A stretch of 45,281 bases of DNA from Sphacelaria rigidula. Taxonomy: Eukaryota; Phaeophyceae; Sphacelariales. Positions 20,342 to 31,485 of the stretch are shown here, in pieces (positions within the stretch are counted from its first letter, which is position 1; each line of letters starts with the position of its first letter). Below the pieces are notes generated by a model. That model ran no database searches and was not told the DNA's origin. It saw nothing but the letters and a program-made list of their open reading frames with translations. The DNA lies in NCBI GenBank assembly GCA_964200075.2, contig CAXNAA020000005.1, positions 1 to 45,281 of the forward strand, in the 5' to 3' direction. A program made the position numbers and the translations under genes.

Positions 20342-20415
20342 GGGCTTTTAGTTTAAATTGGTAGAGCATACCGCTCATAACGGTACCTGTGTAGGTTCGA
20401 TCCCTGCAAAGCCCA
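20342..20415 (+). tRNA. trnI: tRNA-Ile (CAT, probable lysidine type)
   Basis: Acceptor GGGCTTT/AAAGCCC, anticodon stem TACCG/CGGTA with loop CTCATAA giving CAT. There are three CAT tRNAs. This one resembles organelle tRNA-Ile(CAU) in its GGGCTT acceptor and ACCGCTCATAACGGT arm, so it probably reads AUA after C34 modification. Identity among the three is inference. Confidence 0.8.
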
Positions 20416-20426
20416 TAAAATTTTTT

Positions 20427-20499
20427 AGAACTATAGCCAAATGGTTAAGGCATTCGCTTTTGAAGCGAACATGTAGAGGTTCGATTCCTCTTAGTTCTG
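20427..20499 (+). tRNA. trnQ: tRNA-Gln (TTG)
   Basis: Acceptor AGAACTA/TAGTTCT, anticodon stem TTCGC/GCGAA with loop TTTTGAA giving TTG, T-loop GTTCGATT. Part of a five-tRNA cluster. Confidence 0.95.
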
Positions 20500-20521
20500 G
20501 TAAACAATCAAAAAAGTTTTC

Positions 20522-20592
20522 GCGAATATAAATTAATGGTAGATTTTCTGCCTTCCAAGCAGACGGTATGAGTTCGAATCTCATTATTCGCA
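20522..20592 (+). tRNA. trnG: tRNA-Gly (TCC)
   Basis: Acceptor GCGAATA/TATTCGC, anticodon loop CTTCCAA giving TCC. The D-arm is short (AAATTAATGGTAGATT). Only Gly tRNA found. Confidence 0.92.
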
Positions 20593-20610
20593 TAAATTGA
20601 ATATAAAAAG

Positions 20611-20683
20611 AGAAGGATAGCTCAATTGGTAGAGCACTGGTCTTCAAAACCATAGGCTGTGAGTTCGAGTCTCGCTCTTTCTG
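20611..20683 (+). tRNA. trnW: tRNA-Trp (TCA), decodes UGA and UGG
   Basis: Acceptor AGAAGGA/TCTTTCT with one G-U pair, anticodon stem TGGT/ACCA with loop CTTCAAA giving TCA. A TCA anticodon reads UGA as well as UGG and directly supports the UGA=Trp code used by the protein genes. Confidence 0.95.
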
Positions 20684-20730
20684 TAAAGTTTTTATTCTAT
20701 TATTATACTTTTTATTTAAATATATAAAAA

Positions 20731-20803
20731 GGGAATATATCTCAAGTGGTAGAGTAGATGCTTTGCATGCATAAGGTTATCGGTTCAAGTCCGATTATTT
20801 CCA
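20731..20803 (+). tRNA. trnA: tRNA-Ala (TGC)
   Basis: Acceptor GGGAATA/TATTTCC with one G-U pair, anticodon stem GATGC/GCATA with loop TTTGCAT giving TGC, T-loop GTTCAAGT. Last tRNA before nad5. Confidence 0.92.
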
Positions 20804-20850
20804 TATTTTTATAAAATGGTAATATCATACCTTTTTGTTATATTAATATT

Positions 20851-22785
20851 ATGTTATTACTAATATTAGTTTTTCCTTTCTTAGGTTTTTTAAGTGGAAG
20901 TTTATTTGGGCGTTTTATTGGGTTAGGTATTTCATATATTACCACAATGTTCACCTTTTTTTCATTTTTAATCTCTTTTGGATTATTAGTGGAAATAGCA
21001 AGTACTGGAAATGTTTACTTTGTAAAAGTTTTAGACTGAATTCATATCGATTCTTTAGTTTTAGATTGAAATTTTTGTTTTGATAGTTTAACAGCAGTTA
21101 TGTTAGTAATTGTTACTTTTATCTCAACTTTAGTTCATTTATATTCTACTGAATATATGGAAAATGATCCTCATTTACCAAGATTCATGTCTTATTTATC
21201 TTTATTTACTTGTTTCATGTTAATCCTTGTAACTGCTAATAATTTTTTACAAATGTTCGTAGGTTGAGAAGGTGTTGGTGTTTCTTCTTATTTACTAATT
21301 AATTTCTGATTTACTAGAATACAAGCTAATAAAGCAGCTATAAAAGCAATGTTAATTAATAGAGTAGGAGATTTTGCATTATTATTAGCAATTTTTACTA
21401 TCTATTTTGTTTTTAATAGTCTTAATTATGATATTGTTTTTTCTTTAGCTTCTTTATCAGAAAATTCACGTATTATTTTTGGGAATTTTGAAATCCCAAC
21501 CATTGATTTAATATGTATCTTCTTATTTATAGGAGCTATGGGTAAATCAGCACAATTAGGTTTACATACTTGATTACCAGATGCAATGGAAGGACCCACT
21601 CCTGTATCTGCATTAATTCATGCTGCTACAATGGTTACAGCAGGAGTATTTCTTGTAAGTCGTTGTTCATATATCTTTGAATTTTCTCCATTCACATTAA
21701 ATATTATCATCTTAATTGGTTCAGCAACCGCATTTTTTGCTTCAACTACTGGATTATTTCAAAATGATATGAAAAAAGTAATTGCTTATTCTACTTGTAG
21801 TCAATTAGGGTATATGATTTTTGCTTGTGGACTATCAAGTTATGAAGTAGGTTTATTTCATTTATCTAATCATGCTTTTTTTAAAGCATTATTATTCTTA
21901 GGTGCTGGATCAGTAATTCATGCATTATCTGATGAGCAAGATATGCGTAAAATGGGAGGTGTTAGAAGAATACTTCCATTGTCTTATTCAATTATGTTAA
22001 TTGGTTCTTTTGCTTTAATGGGATTCCCATTTTTAGCTGGATTCTTTTCTAAAGATGTAATCTTAGAAATTAGTTATGGAACTTATACTATTTGTGGACA
22101 ATTTTCTTATATATTAGGAACATTAGCAGCATTTGCAACAGCTTTTTATTCAATAAGATTATTATATTTAGTATTCTTAGCAAACCCGAACAGTAATAAA
22201 AATGTTATTTTTAATGCGCATGAAGGAAGTATTAGAATGGCATTTCCTTTATTTATTTTATGTATATTAAGTATATTTGTAGGTTATCTTACTAAAGATT
22301 TATTTATTGGATTTGGTACCGATTATTGAGGTCCAGCATTATTTGTAAGTCCTTATAAATATGTTTTAAGTGATATTGAATTTTTAGATTTAAGATTTAA
22401 ACTTTTACCTTTAATTGTAACTTTATTAGGAGCTTCAAGTTCATTTTTATTATATAAATATGGATTAAAATCATATTATAATTTAAAACAAACTTCTTTA
22501 TTTATATTTTTTTATACATTTTTTAATAAAAAATGATACTTTGATAGAATTTATAATGAATTTATTTCTCAAAATGCATTAATTTCAAGTTATAATTATT
22601 TTTATAAAACAATTGATAGAGGATTAATCGAAAAAGTAGGACCATTTGGAATTGTTAATGCAGTAAAAAACACATCTACTGAAATTAAAAAATATCAAAC
22701 TGGAAATATTAGAAATTATTTAATTTATTTTGCAACTTTTATTTTTGTTATTATTATTTGTAAAAGAATTATTTTCTTTATTTAA
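20851..22785 (+). CDS. nad5: NADH dehydrogenase subunit 5
   Basis: Largest antiporter-like subunit of complex I. 644 aa. Motifs include [38 protein letters not shown] (~246-265) followed by [13 protein letters not shown], and [34 protein letters not shown] (~336-355). The C-terminal part carries the amphipathic connecting region and a last membrane helix. Trp are mostly TGA. It is followed 18 nt later by tRNA-His. Confidence 0.97.
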
Positions 22786-22803
22786 TTTTATTTCAAAAAC
22801 GAT

Positions 22804-22877
22804 GGTAAATATAGCTTAATTGGTAGAGTATCAAATTGTGGCTTTGATGGTTGTGGGTTCGAGTCCCATTATTTGCC
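22804..22877 (+). tRNA. trnH: tRNA-His (GTG) with encoded G-1
   Basis: Acceptor GTAAATA/TATTTGC with an extra 5' G at 22804 facing the discriminator C at 22877. The -1 G is the identity element of tRNA-His and is here encoded in DNA. Anticodon stem TCAAA/TTTGA, loop TTGTGGC giving GTG. Confidence 0.93.
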
Positions 22878-22896
22878 TTATTTTTATCTTATCTCA

Positions 22897-22979
22897 GCTC
22901 AGTTGGCGAAAGTGGTAGACGCGACAGACTTAAAATTTGTTCTTGATAAGAGGTATTGGTTCAAGTCCGATACTGAGCA
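22897..22979 (+). tRNA. trnL: tRNA-Leu (TAA)
   Basis: Acceptor GCTCAGT/ACTGAGC, anticodon stem ACAGA/TTTGT with loop CTTAAAA giving TAA, and a long variable arm (83 nt in total), as expected for Leu. Confidence 0.95.
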
Positions 22980-23021
22980 GAAAATATTTTTATTTATTTT
23001 CATCCAAATTTAATTTAACTT

Positions 23022-23804
23022 ATGTTTTTTTTAAAAAATTTTATTACTTTTTGTGATGGTCCTGAACATTGACAAATTTTTCCACAAGATCCAGCAACCC
23101 CAATGATGGAAGGAATGATTGACTTCCATAATTATTTAGTTTTCTTTATTATTGCTATTGGTGTAGCTGTTTGTTGAGTTTTATTTATGGTACAATTTAG
23201 ATTTAATGTATCTTGACCTGACAGTAAAAAAATACAAAAATTTAATCATTCTAGTGTTTTAGAGATTATTTGAACAATTATTCCTGCAATTATTCTTGTT
23301 ATTATCGCTATCCCGTCTTTTGCTTTATTATATTCTTTAGATGAATTAATTGATCCAGCTATTACTGTTAAAATTATTGGACATCAATGATATTGAAGCT
23401 ATGAATTCTCTGATTATCATGTTTTAAGCGGAAGAGATGCTTTAAAATTTGATTGTTATATGATGAATGAAGATGAATTGCCAAAAAATGGTTGAGGGTT
23501 AAGATTATTAGAAACTCCTCATAAATTAATTTTACCAATTAATACTCATATTAGATTATTAATTACTTCAGCTGATGTTCTTCATAGTTGAGCTGTACCG
23601 TCTTTTGGTATTAAATTAGATGCTTGTCCAGGTAGATTAAGTCAAGCTTCTTTATTTATTAAAAGACCTGGGTTCTTCTATGGACAATGTAGTGAAATTT
23701 GTGGTGTAAATCATGCATTTATGCCGATTTCAATAAGATCAGTTCCTTATAGAACTTTTATGACTTGAGTTAACTATAAAGTTACTCATAGAGATAATTA
23801 TTAA
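23022..23804 (+). CDS. cox2: Cytochrome c oxidase subunit 2
   Basis: Carries the CuA centre that accepts electrons from cytochrome c. 260 aa, two N-terminal membrane helices (~42-64 and ~86-107) and an intermembrane-space domain. Motifs: HQWYWSYEFSD (~126-136), [20 protein letters not shown] (~190-209) and [16 protein letters not shown] (~227-242) with the CuA Cys, Glu, His and Met ligands. Trp are TGA. It lies between tRNA-Leu and tRNA-Tyr. Confidence 0.98.
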
Positions 23805-23852
23805 TTTTTAATTACTAAAATTATCTTTAAATATTAGTTTTATTTAGATGGA

Positions 23853-23935
23853 GAAAGAATGGCTGAGTGGTTAAAAGCGATAGACTGTAAATCTATTAGA
23901 TATTTCTTACGTAGGTTCGAATCCTACTTCTTTCA
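23853..23935 (+). tRNA. trnY: tRNA-Tyr (GTA)
   Basis: Acceptor GAAAGAA/TTCTTTC, anticodon stem ATAGA/TCTAT with loop CTGTAAA giving GTA, and a long variable arm (83 nt). It follows cox2 by 48 nt. Confidence 0.95.
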
Positions 23936-23994
23936 TAAATTAAAAAAAAAGAAATGATATAAACAACCTTTCTTTTATTCTTATAATTATTTTT

Positions 23995-24381
23995 ATGATG
24001 GCATTCTTTTATAATGAAAATTTCTTTTATAATGAATCAATACGAATAGGTTTTTTACTTGTTTTTGCAATAGTTTTATCTGCTATTATAATCTTTTTAT
24101 CTTATTCTTTTAGTACTGCAGCTCCTGATAGTGAAAAAGTTTCGGCTTATGAATGTGGTTTTGATCCATATGAAGATGCTCGTAATGTATTCGATGTACG
24201 CTTTTATCTAGTAGCAATTCTATTCATTATTTTTGATCTTGAAGCTGTTTACTTCTTTCCTTGATGTGTTTCTTTTAGTTTATTAAATTTTGATGGTTTA
24301 TGAGGAATGATGGATTTTATCATTGAATTATTAATTGGATTTATTTATGCTTGAGAAGCTGGAGCATTAAATTGAGAATAA
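23995..24381 (+). CDS. nad3: NADH dehydrogenase subunit 3
   Basis: Small membrane subunit of complex I. 128 aa with three membrane segments. It has the conserved loop [20 protein letters not shown] (~49-68) with the switch Cys, then [21 protein letters not shown] (the FDLE region). TGA codes for several Trp. An ATG one codon downstream is an equally good start. It is followed 10 nt later by rps14. Confidence 0.97.
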
Positions 24382-24391
24382 TCTATAAATT

Positions 24392-24691
24392 ATGTTAGCG
24401 AAAAAAATAAAAGATTTAAAATTTAGAGAGCAATTTAAAAAATATGAAACTTTAAATACTTCGTTGAAATTTGTTTCTACTTATTATTTTAATAAAAATA
24501 ATACTTCAAATAAAACTACCGAATTTGTTAATTTAAAGCAAAAAAATTTTTCGAAAACTAAAATAGTAAGAAGATGTATTTTAACTAATCGCTCAAGAGG
24601 TTCAATCCGACCTTTTAACGTTTCACGTTCTAAATTAAGAGAACTTTTTCAATTTGGAATTGTTCCGGGATACAAAAAATCAGTGTGATAA
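24392..24691 (+). CDS. rps14: Ribosomal protein S14
   Basis: Small-subunit head protein. 99 aa. The C-terminal signature RRCILTNRSRGSIRPFNVSR (~61-80) followed by SKLRELFQFGIVPGYKKSVW matches CxxTGRxRGxxRxFxLSRxxxRxLAxxGxxPGxxKxSW. The last residue is a TGA-coded Trp followed by TAA. Second gene of the nad3-rps14-rpl14-rps12 group. Confidence 0.96.
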
Positions 24692-24731
24692 AATAAAAAT
24701 ACTGATATATATATAAACAAAAATAAAAAAT

Positions 24732-25115
24732 ATGATACAAATGGGAACATATTTAAACGTAATTGATAATTCTGGAGCAAAAGATATTTGTTGTATTAAA
24801 GTATCGAAAGGTTATAGAAGAAGATACGCAGTTATTGGAGATGTAATAACTGCTTCAATTAAAAACATACGAAAAAATAAAAAATTAACTACTAAAGTAC
24901 AAAAAGGAGATGTTGTTAAAGCATTAGTAGTTAGAACACGTTCTTCAAATGTTTCAAAATTAAATGAGCATTTAATCTTTAATGAAAATGGAGCTGTTTT
25001 AATTACCAAACAAAATAAACTTATTGGAACTAGAGTTTTTGGTGTTATACCAAAAAAATTAAAATATACCAAATTCTTAAGAATTACTTCTTTAAGTTCT
25101 GGAGTTGTGAAATAA
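24732..25115 (+). CDS. rpl14: Ribosomal protein L14
   Basis: Large-subunit protein at the intersubunit bridge. 127 aa. MIQMGTYLNVIDNSGAKDIC, IGDVITASIK, KGDVVKALVVRTR and RVFGVIPKKL match the family's MIQxxTxLxVADNSGAkxxxCIxV...GDxIxxxVK...kGxVxkAVVVRT...GTRIFGPVxRELR pattern. The C-terminus is short and normal. Confidence 0.97.
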   Translation: MIQMGTYLNVIDNSGAKDICCIKVSKGYRRRYAVIGDVITASIKNIRKNKKLTTKVQKGDVVKALVVRTRSSNVSKLNEHLIFNENGAVLITKQNKLIGTRVFGVIPKKLKYTKFLRITSLSSGVVK

Positions 25116-25130
25116 ATATTATTAAAAATT

Positions 25131-25511
25131 ATGGTAACAAAAAACCAATTAGTAGGAACTTATCCTCGTCAAAAAAAAATTAAAAAAGCAAAAACACCAG
25201 CTTTAGCTAATCAACCTTTTGTTAAAGGTGTTTGTGTAAGGGTATTTACAAGAAGCCCCAAAAAACCCAATTCAGCAGTAAGAAAAGTCGCTAAAGTAAA
25301 ATTATCAACAAAAAAAACTGTAGAATCGTATATTCCCGGAGAAGGACATAATTTAAGACAATTCTCAGTTGTTTTAATAAGAGGGGGAAGAATACCAGAT
25401 TTACCAGGAGTTAAATATAAATGTGTACGTGGAAAATATGATTTTTTAGGTTTAGCTACTAGAAAAACTGCCAGATCACGTTATGGAACTAAAAAAAATT
25501 TTAAAATGTAA
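25131..25511 (+). CDS. rps12: Ribosomal protein S12
   Basis: Decoding-centre protein. 126 aa. Motifs: [19 protein letters not shown] (~41-59), the [20 protein letters not shown] loop (~67-86) and [21 protein letters not shown]. The decoding Lys (KKPNS) and PGEGH loop are intact. It ends 32 nt before tRNA-Asp. Confidence 0.98.
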   Translation: MVTKNQLVGTYPRQKKIKKAKTPALANQPFVKGVCVRVFTRSPKKPNSAVRKVAKVKLSTKKTVESYIPGEGHNLRQFSVVLIRGGRIPDLPGVKYKCVRGKYDFLGLATRKTARSRYGTKKNFKM

Positions 25512-25543
25512 AAAATTTTAAAGTTTAAGCTATAAAAATTCTT

Positions 25544-25616
25544 GAGGAAATAGCTCAATTGGTAGAGTATTGGCCTGTCACGCTAATGGTTGCGGGTTCG
25601 AACCCCGTTTTTCTCG
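25544..25616 (+). tRNA. trnD: tRNA-Asp (GTC)
   Basis: Acceptor GAGGAAA/TTTTCTC, anticodon stem TTGGC/GCTAA with loop CTGTCAC giving GTC, T-loop GTTCGAAC. The 102-nt spacer to cox1 has two copies of TTTATATAAA(A)ATAAATAAAA-type sequence that may be regulatory. Confidence 0.95.
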
Positions 25617-25718
25617 TTAATCAAAAATTAATTATTTATATAAAAATATAAATAAAAAAAATCTATTTTAGTACGTTGTTGTTTTTATATAAACATAAAT
25701 AAAAAAAAATTAAATTAT

Positions 25719-27200
<1,482 letters not shown>

Positions 27201-27237
27201 ATTATATTATTAAATATATTTATACCTTTTTAAAATG

Positions 27238-27312
27238 AATAAAAAAAATAGGTTTTATACATAGCATTAATCTTTATTTTATGTGTCCAGGTTCGATTCC
27301 TGGTTTTATTCC
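27238..27312 (+). other. tRNA-like element (3' of cox1)
   Basis: A perfect T-arm (27287-27303: CCAGG, TTCGATT, CCTGG) is flanked by a fully paired acceptor (AATAAAA/TTTTATT). The D and anticodon regions do not fold cleanly (a CATA/TATG stem would enclose a 16-nt loop). It lies 37 nt after the cox1 stop, where no tRNA is present. It may be a decayed tRNA kept as an RNA-processing site. Confidence 0.5.
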
Positions 27313-27393
27313 TAATTGATATCTTTCCCGTATTTTATTCTTTTTGCTTTATATTTGAATAAAATTTTGTTGTTCTTTTGTTTACTATTTTTA

Positions 27394-27568
27394 AGCAATT
27401 AATCGCACACTTTTTTAAAATTGCATTTTTTACTATTTTTTATACTTTTTTTAATCTTTTTAAAAAAACCACAGTAGATTGCCGCTTTTTAAAAATAGAA
27501 AAAGGCGATTAATTGCTGCTTTAAGACTATGTGAAATTCATCAAGGGGGGTACCTTGGTGAACGAAAA
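27394..27568. repeat. Long inverted repeat, right arm (GGTACC module)
   Basis: 27394-27452 (59 bp, two differences) and 27534-27568 (35 bp, exact) are reverse complements of 827-885 and 710-744. GGTACC lies at 27549-27554. Between the blocks is CAGTAGATTGCCGC plus TTTTTAAAA, the recurrent second module. Recombination with the left arm would invert the 26.7 kb between them. Confidence 0.9.
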
Positions 27569-28136
27569 TAATCAAAATAATAGTATATTATATTATTAAC
27601 ATATATATAAATTGATATAATATAATTAGTTTCTTAACAGCATATTAAATATATTCGAATTAAGTGTATATATTAATTACGTTATTAACTATAATAGATA
27701 TATTTAATAATATTAGGATTCTATACACGACCTTTTTGTAACGAACTTATCTTTAGACGAATTTATTACATATGTATTATTTTGCTAATCTTTGCTGGAG
27801 CAATAGTGTTATAAATAATTATTGATAGTATCTAATATATATATCTTTAAGACTAATACTAAAAAGATATAAACTTATTTAAAAGGATTATAATATTAAT
27901 AGAGATTAATTGTAAAAATATATTATAATTCAAATTTTAATCATTTTATACAAAATTTAATATTTTAATAAAAGTCAACGATACATCCTGTGTTTTTAAA
28001 ATAAAAAACAGCAATCTATCGTCTATGTTTTTTTTATAAGGGGGTTACCTTGATGTGTAAACAAAAGAAAGAAGTAAAAGTTAAAAACACCAATAAAACG
28101 CTTTAAAACGAACAAATAAATTATTTATTTAAAATT
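27569..28136. other. AT-rich non-coding region with repeats
   Basis: No gene is visible. It contains an inverted relative of the 156-170 motif (TTACATATGTATTATTTTGC, 27770-27789), the left direct repeat 27904-27940, and a GGTACC-type module at 27975-28055 (CAGCAATCTATCG, then GGGGGTTACC ending 28049). Confidence 0.7.
27904..27940. repeat. Direct repeat flanking the 197-aa ORF (left)
   Basis: 37 bp starting GATTAATTG and ending TTCAAATTTTAA. It matches 28727-28763 with two differences. The pair brackets the 197-aa ORF, and the right copy overlaps its stop codon. Confidence 0.85.
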
Positions 28137-28730
28137 ATGAAAATTATGTTTATCAACTTAATAATAAAAATAAAGATTACAAGAAACTTCCACACATCTG
28201 CTATACGTAATGCAGAAGATAAAACACAGGAAGAGACATATATGGAAAAGAAAAATCAAGAAATATATGAAAAGCTTCTTGATGAATTGGAACAAATGTC
28301 TTTATTTATCGAAGATAATGAATCTCTTAAAAAAAAAGTAAGCAACGACATTTCTCATAGCTTAAAAGGTGTAAGTATACAATTTGATGAGATGGAGCAA
28401 ATCATGCATTCAAATCTTTCACTTGAAGAAAAGCAAGATAGGCTCGAAAACTTAGAAACTTTACACTTTACTAAGGTGAATCGTGTTTCTCATGCTACTC
28501 CGAAACAATTTAAGACCTTATATGAGAATATAGAAAAATACTTTTACTTAAATTATAATGAGGAAAAAAAAACAACTAAAGAACAAAAAGATTTTCTTAT
28601 TATACTAAATCGTTATATATGTGTTATGAAAGAATTAAATTTAGATTTTTTTTCTTGTTTTATAATTACTTTATATCAAGCAATTTCAACTGCTTATATT
28701 GCTATTTATCGAGATCAATTTAGCGATTAA
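28137..28730 (+). CDS. Unknown ORF (197 aa) inside repeat-rich region
   Basis: Not recognised. 197 aa, no TGA or TGG codon and so no Trp, unlike most genes here. The N-terminus is basic and hydrophobic and includes ITRNFHTSAIRN (~14-25). FHTS-type starts are common in proteins of mitochondrial linear plasmids and some intronic ORFs, which hints at a mobile origin but is weak. The middle is acidic and helical with heptad-like Leu/Ile/Met spacing (ELEQMSLFIEDNESL, DEMEQIMHSNLSLEEKQDRLENLETLHF), and the C-terminus has one hydrophobic stretch (FFSCFIITLYQAISTAYIAIY). It is flanked by 37-bp direct repeats and GGTACC modules. It could be a lineage-specific gene or remnant of an inserted element. 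Confidence 0.65.
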   Translation: MKIMFINLIIKIKITRNFHTSAIRNAEDKTQEETYMEKKNQEIYEKLLDELEQMSLFIEDNESLKKKVSNDISHSLKGVSIQFDEMEQIMHSNLSLEEKQDRLENLETLHFTKVNRVSHATPKQFKTLYENIEKYFYLNYNEEKKTTKEQKDFLIILNRYICVMKELNLDFFSCFIITLYQAISTAYIAIYRDQFSD

Positions 28731-28763
28731 TTGCGAAAATATATTATAATTCAAATTTTAACT
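28727..28763. repeat. Direct repeat flanking the 197-aa ORF (right)
   Basis: Second copy of the 37-bp repeat at 27904-27940, with two base differences. Its first bases form the end of the ORF including the TAA at 28728-28730. Confidence 0.85.
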
Positions 28764-29278
28764 TTTTTACTCATTTTTTAATGTTTATAGAAAAAGGGGC
28801 AATCTACCCTTGTTTTATAAATAGTAAAACCCGCAATAAATGCTCATTTTTAATCTATTAAAATAAGAGTAAGGTAGGTACCTTTGTAAAAAATTCTAAC
28901 TAAAATAAGAGGAGAAAAGAATCAACGTAAACTAAACAAAAAGGTAAAGAATAAAGAAAAGTATGTATAATATAATAAATATATTACTAGTATGGATCGT
29001 TTATTAATATAGTTCTTTTTGCTCAAAAATACCAACCATAGTATATAAAAGGATAAGAATACTAATAATATATTTTCTATTAATTTTACTAAAAGACTAA
29101 ATTTTATTTTTTACTATTTTTATATATTTTTTAACATTTAAACAAAAACCCGCGTATATACGCTATTTTTTAACATATTGAAACAGCGATAGATTGGGGC
29201 TTTTTGTTATTTTTATTTTTATCAAGGGGGTTACCTTTTGTAATATTAAAGTGTTGTGTATTTATATATTTTTAAGTA
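28764..29278. repeat. Non-coding region with two GGTACC-type modules
   Basis: No gene is visible. Module 1 near 28785-28890 has GGGGCAATCTACCC, CCCGCAATAAATGC and GGTAGGTACC (GGTACC 28877-28882). Module 2 near 29100-29245 has ATTTTTTAAC repeats, GCGATAGATTGGGGC and GGGGGTTACC (ending 29235). It separates the plus-strand ORF from the minus-strand rRNA unit, a strand-switch point. Confidence 0.65.
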
Positions 29279-29364
29279 AAGAGCCAATAGGATTCGAACC
29301 TACGGTACATATATTGTACTTCAAATTAGCAATCTGATACATTAAACCACTCTGTCATGACTCT
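29279..29364 (-). tRNA. trnS: tRNA-Ser (GCT)
   Basis: Minus strand. Acceptor AGAGTCA/TGGCTCT, anticodon loop TTGCTAA giving GCT (AGY codons), a long variable arm and T-loop GTTCGAAT. Just 3' of the SSU rRNA, where it can serve as the processing border. Confidence 0.94.
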
Positions 29365-29397
29365 ATGTTAAAAAAGAAAGAAAAGAAAAGAAAAATT

Positions 29398-29910
29398 TTA
29401 TTCCAGCCACACGTTCCCGTACGACTACCTTGTTACGACTTCATCCCAGTCATAAGCTCTATAATAAGTAATAAACCCGAATCCAATATTAACTGTATTT
29501 ACTTTTAAAAAGATAAAAACAAATACTGTAAAAGAGTATACTAATTTCAAACAAAACTCACTTCCGGCATGTGACGGGCGGTGTGTGCAAAGTCTAGGTA
29601 CATTTTCACCGTAACGTGCTGATTTACGATTACTTGTGATTCCACCTTTATATAGACGAATTGCAGTCTATAATCCGAACACGAAAGATTTTAAAGATTT
29701 ACTCCAAATTGCTTTATTGTATAACTTTTTGTATTCATTCATTGTAGCACGTGTGTGGCCCAGTCCATAAGGGCCATAAGGGCTTGACGTGATTCTCATC
29801 TTCCTCTAGTATAAAAACACCAGCGGTCGTGTATAAGTGGATCTATTAATCTATAAGGTTAAAGATTACCAAAATACCCGAAGAGTTTCGCCCGTAAATG
29901 GAGTTAACCA

Positions 29911-29945
<35 letters not shown>

Positions 29946-30686
29946 ACACCTGTGCAATAATAGTATAAAAATAGCTTAATTTTCGTACTAACAATATAAT
30001 AACTATATTGATTTTATTTCATTCAAGGACTGGTAAGATTTCGCGCGTATTATCGCATTAAACCACATGCTCCACCACTTGTGTAGACCCCCGTCAATTC
30101 CTTTGAGTTCCAATCTTGCGACCGTACTCCCCAGGCGGAATGTTTAACGCGTTAGCTGTATACCGGAATAACCCAATATTAACATTCATCTTTGACAGCA
30201 TGGACTACCAGAATATCTAACCCTGTTTGCTACCCAAGCTTTCGTTCCTCAACGTCAGTTCTAACCCAGATAGTCGCCTTCGCCGCTGACATTCCTTTAT
30301 AGATCTATAGATTTTACTCTTCCCTATAAAATTCTACTATCCTCAATTATACTCAAGTATCAAAGTCATAAATGCAGAATTAAGAGATTATCCTAATATT
30401 TTACATTTATCAATAGATACCGCCTACAAACCCTTTACGCCCAATCATTTCGGATAACGCTTACTCCTTTCGTATTACCGCGGCTGCTGGCACGAAATTA
30501 GCCGGAGCTTCTTCTCTAATTAATGTCATTATCTTCATTAGCGAAATAACTTTACAGCCAATTTGCAATCGAATAAATCGAAATACAAATCTTTTTTGCT
30601 TTCCTCATTCACGCAATATTACTGGATCAGGCTTTCGCCCATTGTCCAAGATTCCACACTGCTGGCTTATAAAAGCCTGGACCTTA

Positions 30687-30723
<37 letters not shown>

Positions 30724-31020
30724 ACTAAAGATCTTGGGCTTGGTTAGCCATTACCTAACCAACTACCTAATCTTTCATAAAACCATTTTAAAGCGGTAAT
30801 TAACCTTTTGTTATCTAATATTTTCAATTTTAAATTGTTAAATAGTTATTTAAAAAACAACTAAATATTAACTTAAAACCAATTATCTCAGTCTTTAAAG
30901 CAAAGTCTTATGTATTACTCACCCGTGCGCCATGTCTATTAAACATTCGACTAGCATGTGTCAAGTATATTGCCAGCGTTCATCCGGAGCCAGGATCAAA
31001 CTCGCTTTATAACACAATTT
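29398..31020 (-). rRNA. rns: Small subunit ribosomal RNA
   Basis: Minus strand. The 5' end has GAGTTTGATCCTGGCTC (reverse complement at 30988-31004) followed by GGATGAACGCTGGC. Other universal blocks are the reverse complements of GCCAGCAGCCGCGGTAA (near 30476-30492), AACTCAAAGGAATTGACGG (near 30090-30108), GCACAAGCGGTGGAGCATG-like, and AAGTCGTAACAAGGTA near 29430. The 3' end after the GTGGCTGGAA block has no CCTCC anti-Shine-Dalgarno. Ends are approximate. It lies between tRNA-fMet and tRNA-Ser. Confidence 0.96.
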
Positions 31021-31083
31021 TAATAATAAAATTTGATTATATTTTTATATATTTTTAATTTATAATATTTTTATTTTTTTTAA

Positions 31084-31156
31084 TGGCTCCAGTTGGATTC
31101 GCACCAACGACCCCTGGATTATGAGCCCAGTGAGATAACTGCTTCTCTACAGAACC
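31084..31156 (-). tRNA. trnfM: tRNA-fMet (CAT, probable initiator)
   Basis: Minus strand. Acceptor GGTTCTG/TGGAGCC with several G-U pairs, anticodon loop CTCATAA giving CAT. The stem CTGGG/TCCAG has the run of three G before the loop typical of initiators, which is why I call it fMet rather than the copies at 20342 and 36485. Confidence 0.85.
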
Positions 31157-31270
31157 AATCGGAAATAAAAAATTAAATCGAGTCAAAATACCTAAAATAA
31201 TTTTTAATTTCTTTTTTGATCATTGATATATTTGTTATAATTTTGATCATTTATATTATAACATCATTTT

Positions 31271-31296
31271 ATTCTTTATATAATTACATTTGTAAT
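31271..31296 (-). promoter_or_regulatory. Putative promoter for tRNA-fMet and SSU rRNA (proximal)
   Basis: The minus strand reads ATTACAAATGTAAT then TATATAAAGAAT. The first half is a perfect 14-bp palindrome-like ATTACA/TGTAAT. It lies 115 nt upstream of tRNA-fMet and points toward it. Confidence 0.55.
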
Positions 31297-31408
31297 CATT
31301 TTTTTGTTTTCCCTCAGATAACCTTGGGTTTTTAACAAACAAAAATAGTTTTAAATATTAATTTATTCTTTTTAGAAAATTTATATTTTATTCTTATATG
31401 TAATTTTT

Positions 31409-31432
31409 TCTTTATATAATTAAATTTGTAAT
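31409..31432 (-). promoter_or_regulatory. Putative promoter for tRNA-fMet and SSU rRNA (distal)
   Basis: The minus strand reads ATTACAAATTTAATTATATA then AAGA, an excellent match to the recurrent motif, ~140 bp upstream of the proximal copy and on the same strand. Confidence 0.55.
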
Positions 31433-31485
31433 AAAAAATCCAAATTAGCAGGATTAATCTTTGTTTTTAATATAAAAAAGGAAAA

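Larger units (their letters stand above)
31157..31485. other. Intergenic region upstream of tRNA-fMet and SSU rRNA
   Basis: 329 nt between the nad11 stop and tRNA-fMet. It holds two copies of the putative promoter motif (31271-31296 and 31409-31432) and a short GGATTAATC / GCAGGATTAATC-type module near 31448. No gene is seen. Confidence 0.6.

Noticed and set aside
20375-20653. 92-aa minus-strand open frame
   Set aside because: It runs through four plus-strand tRNA genes with good cloverleaf folds.
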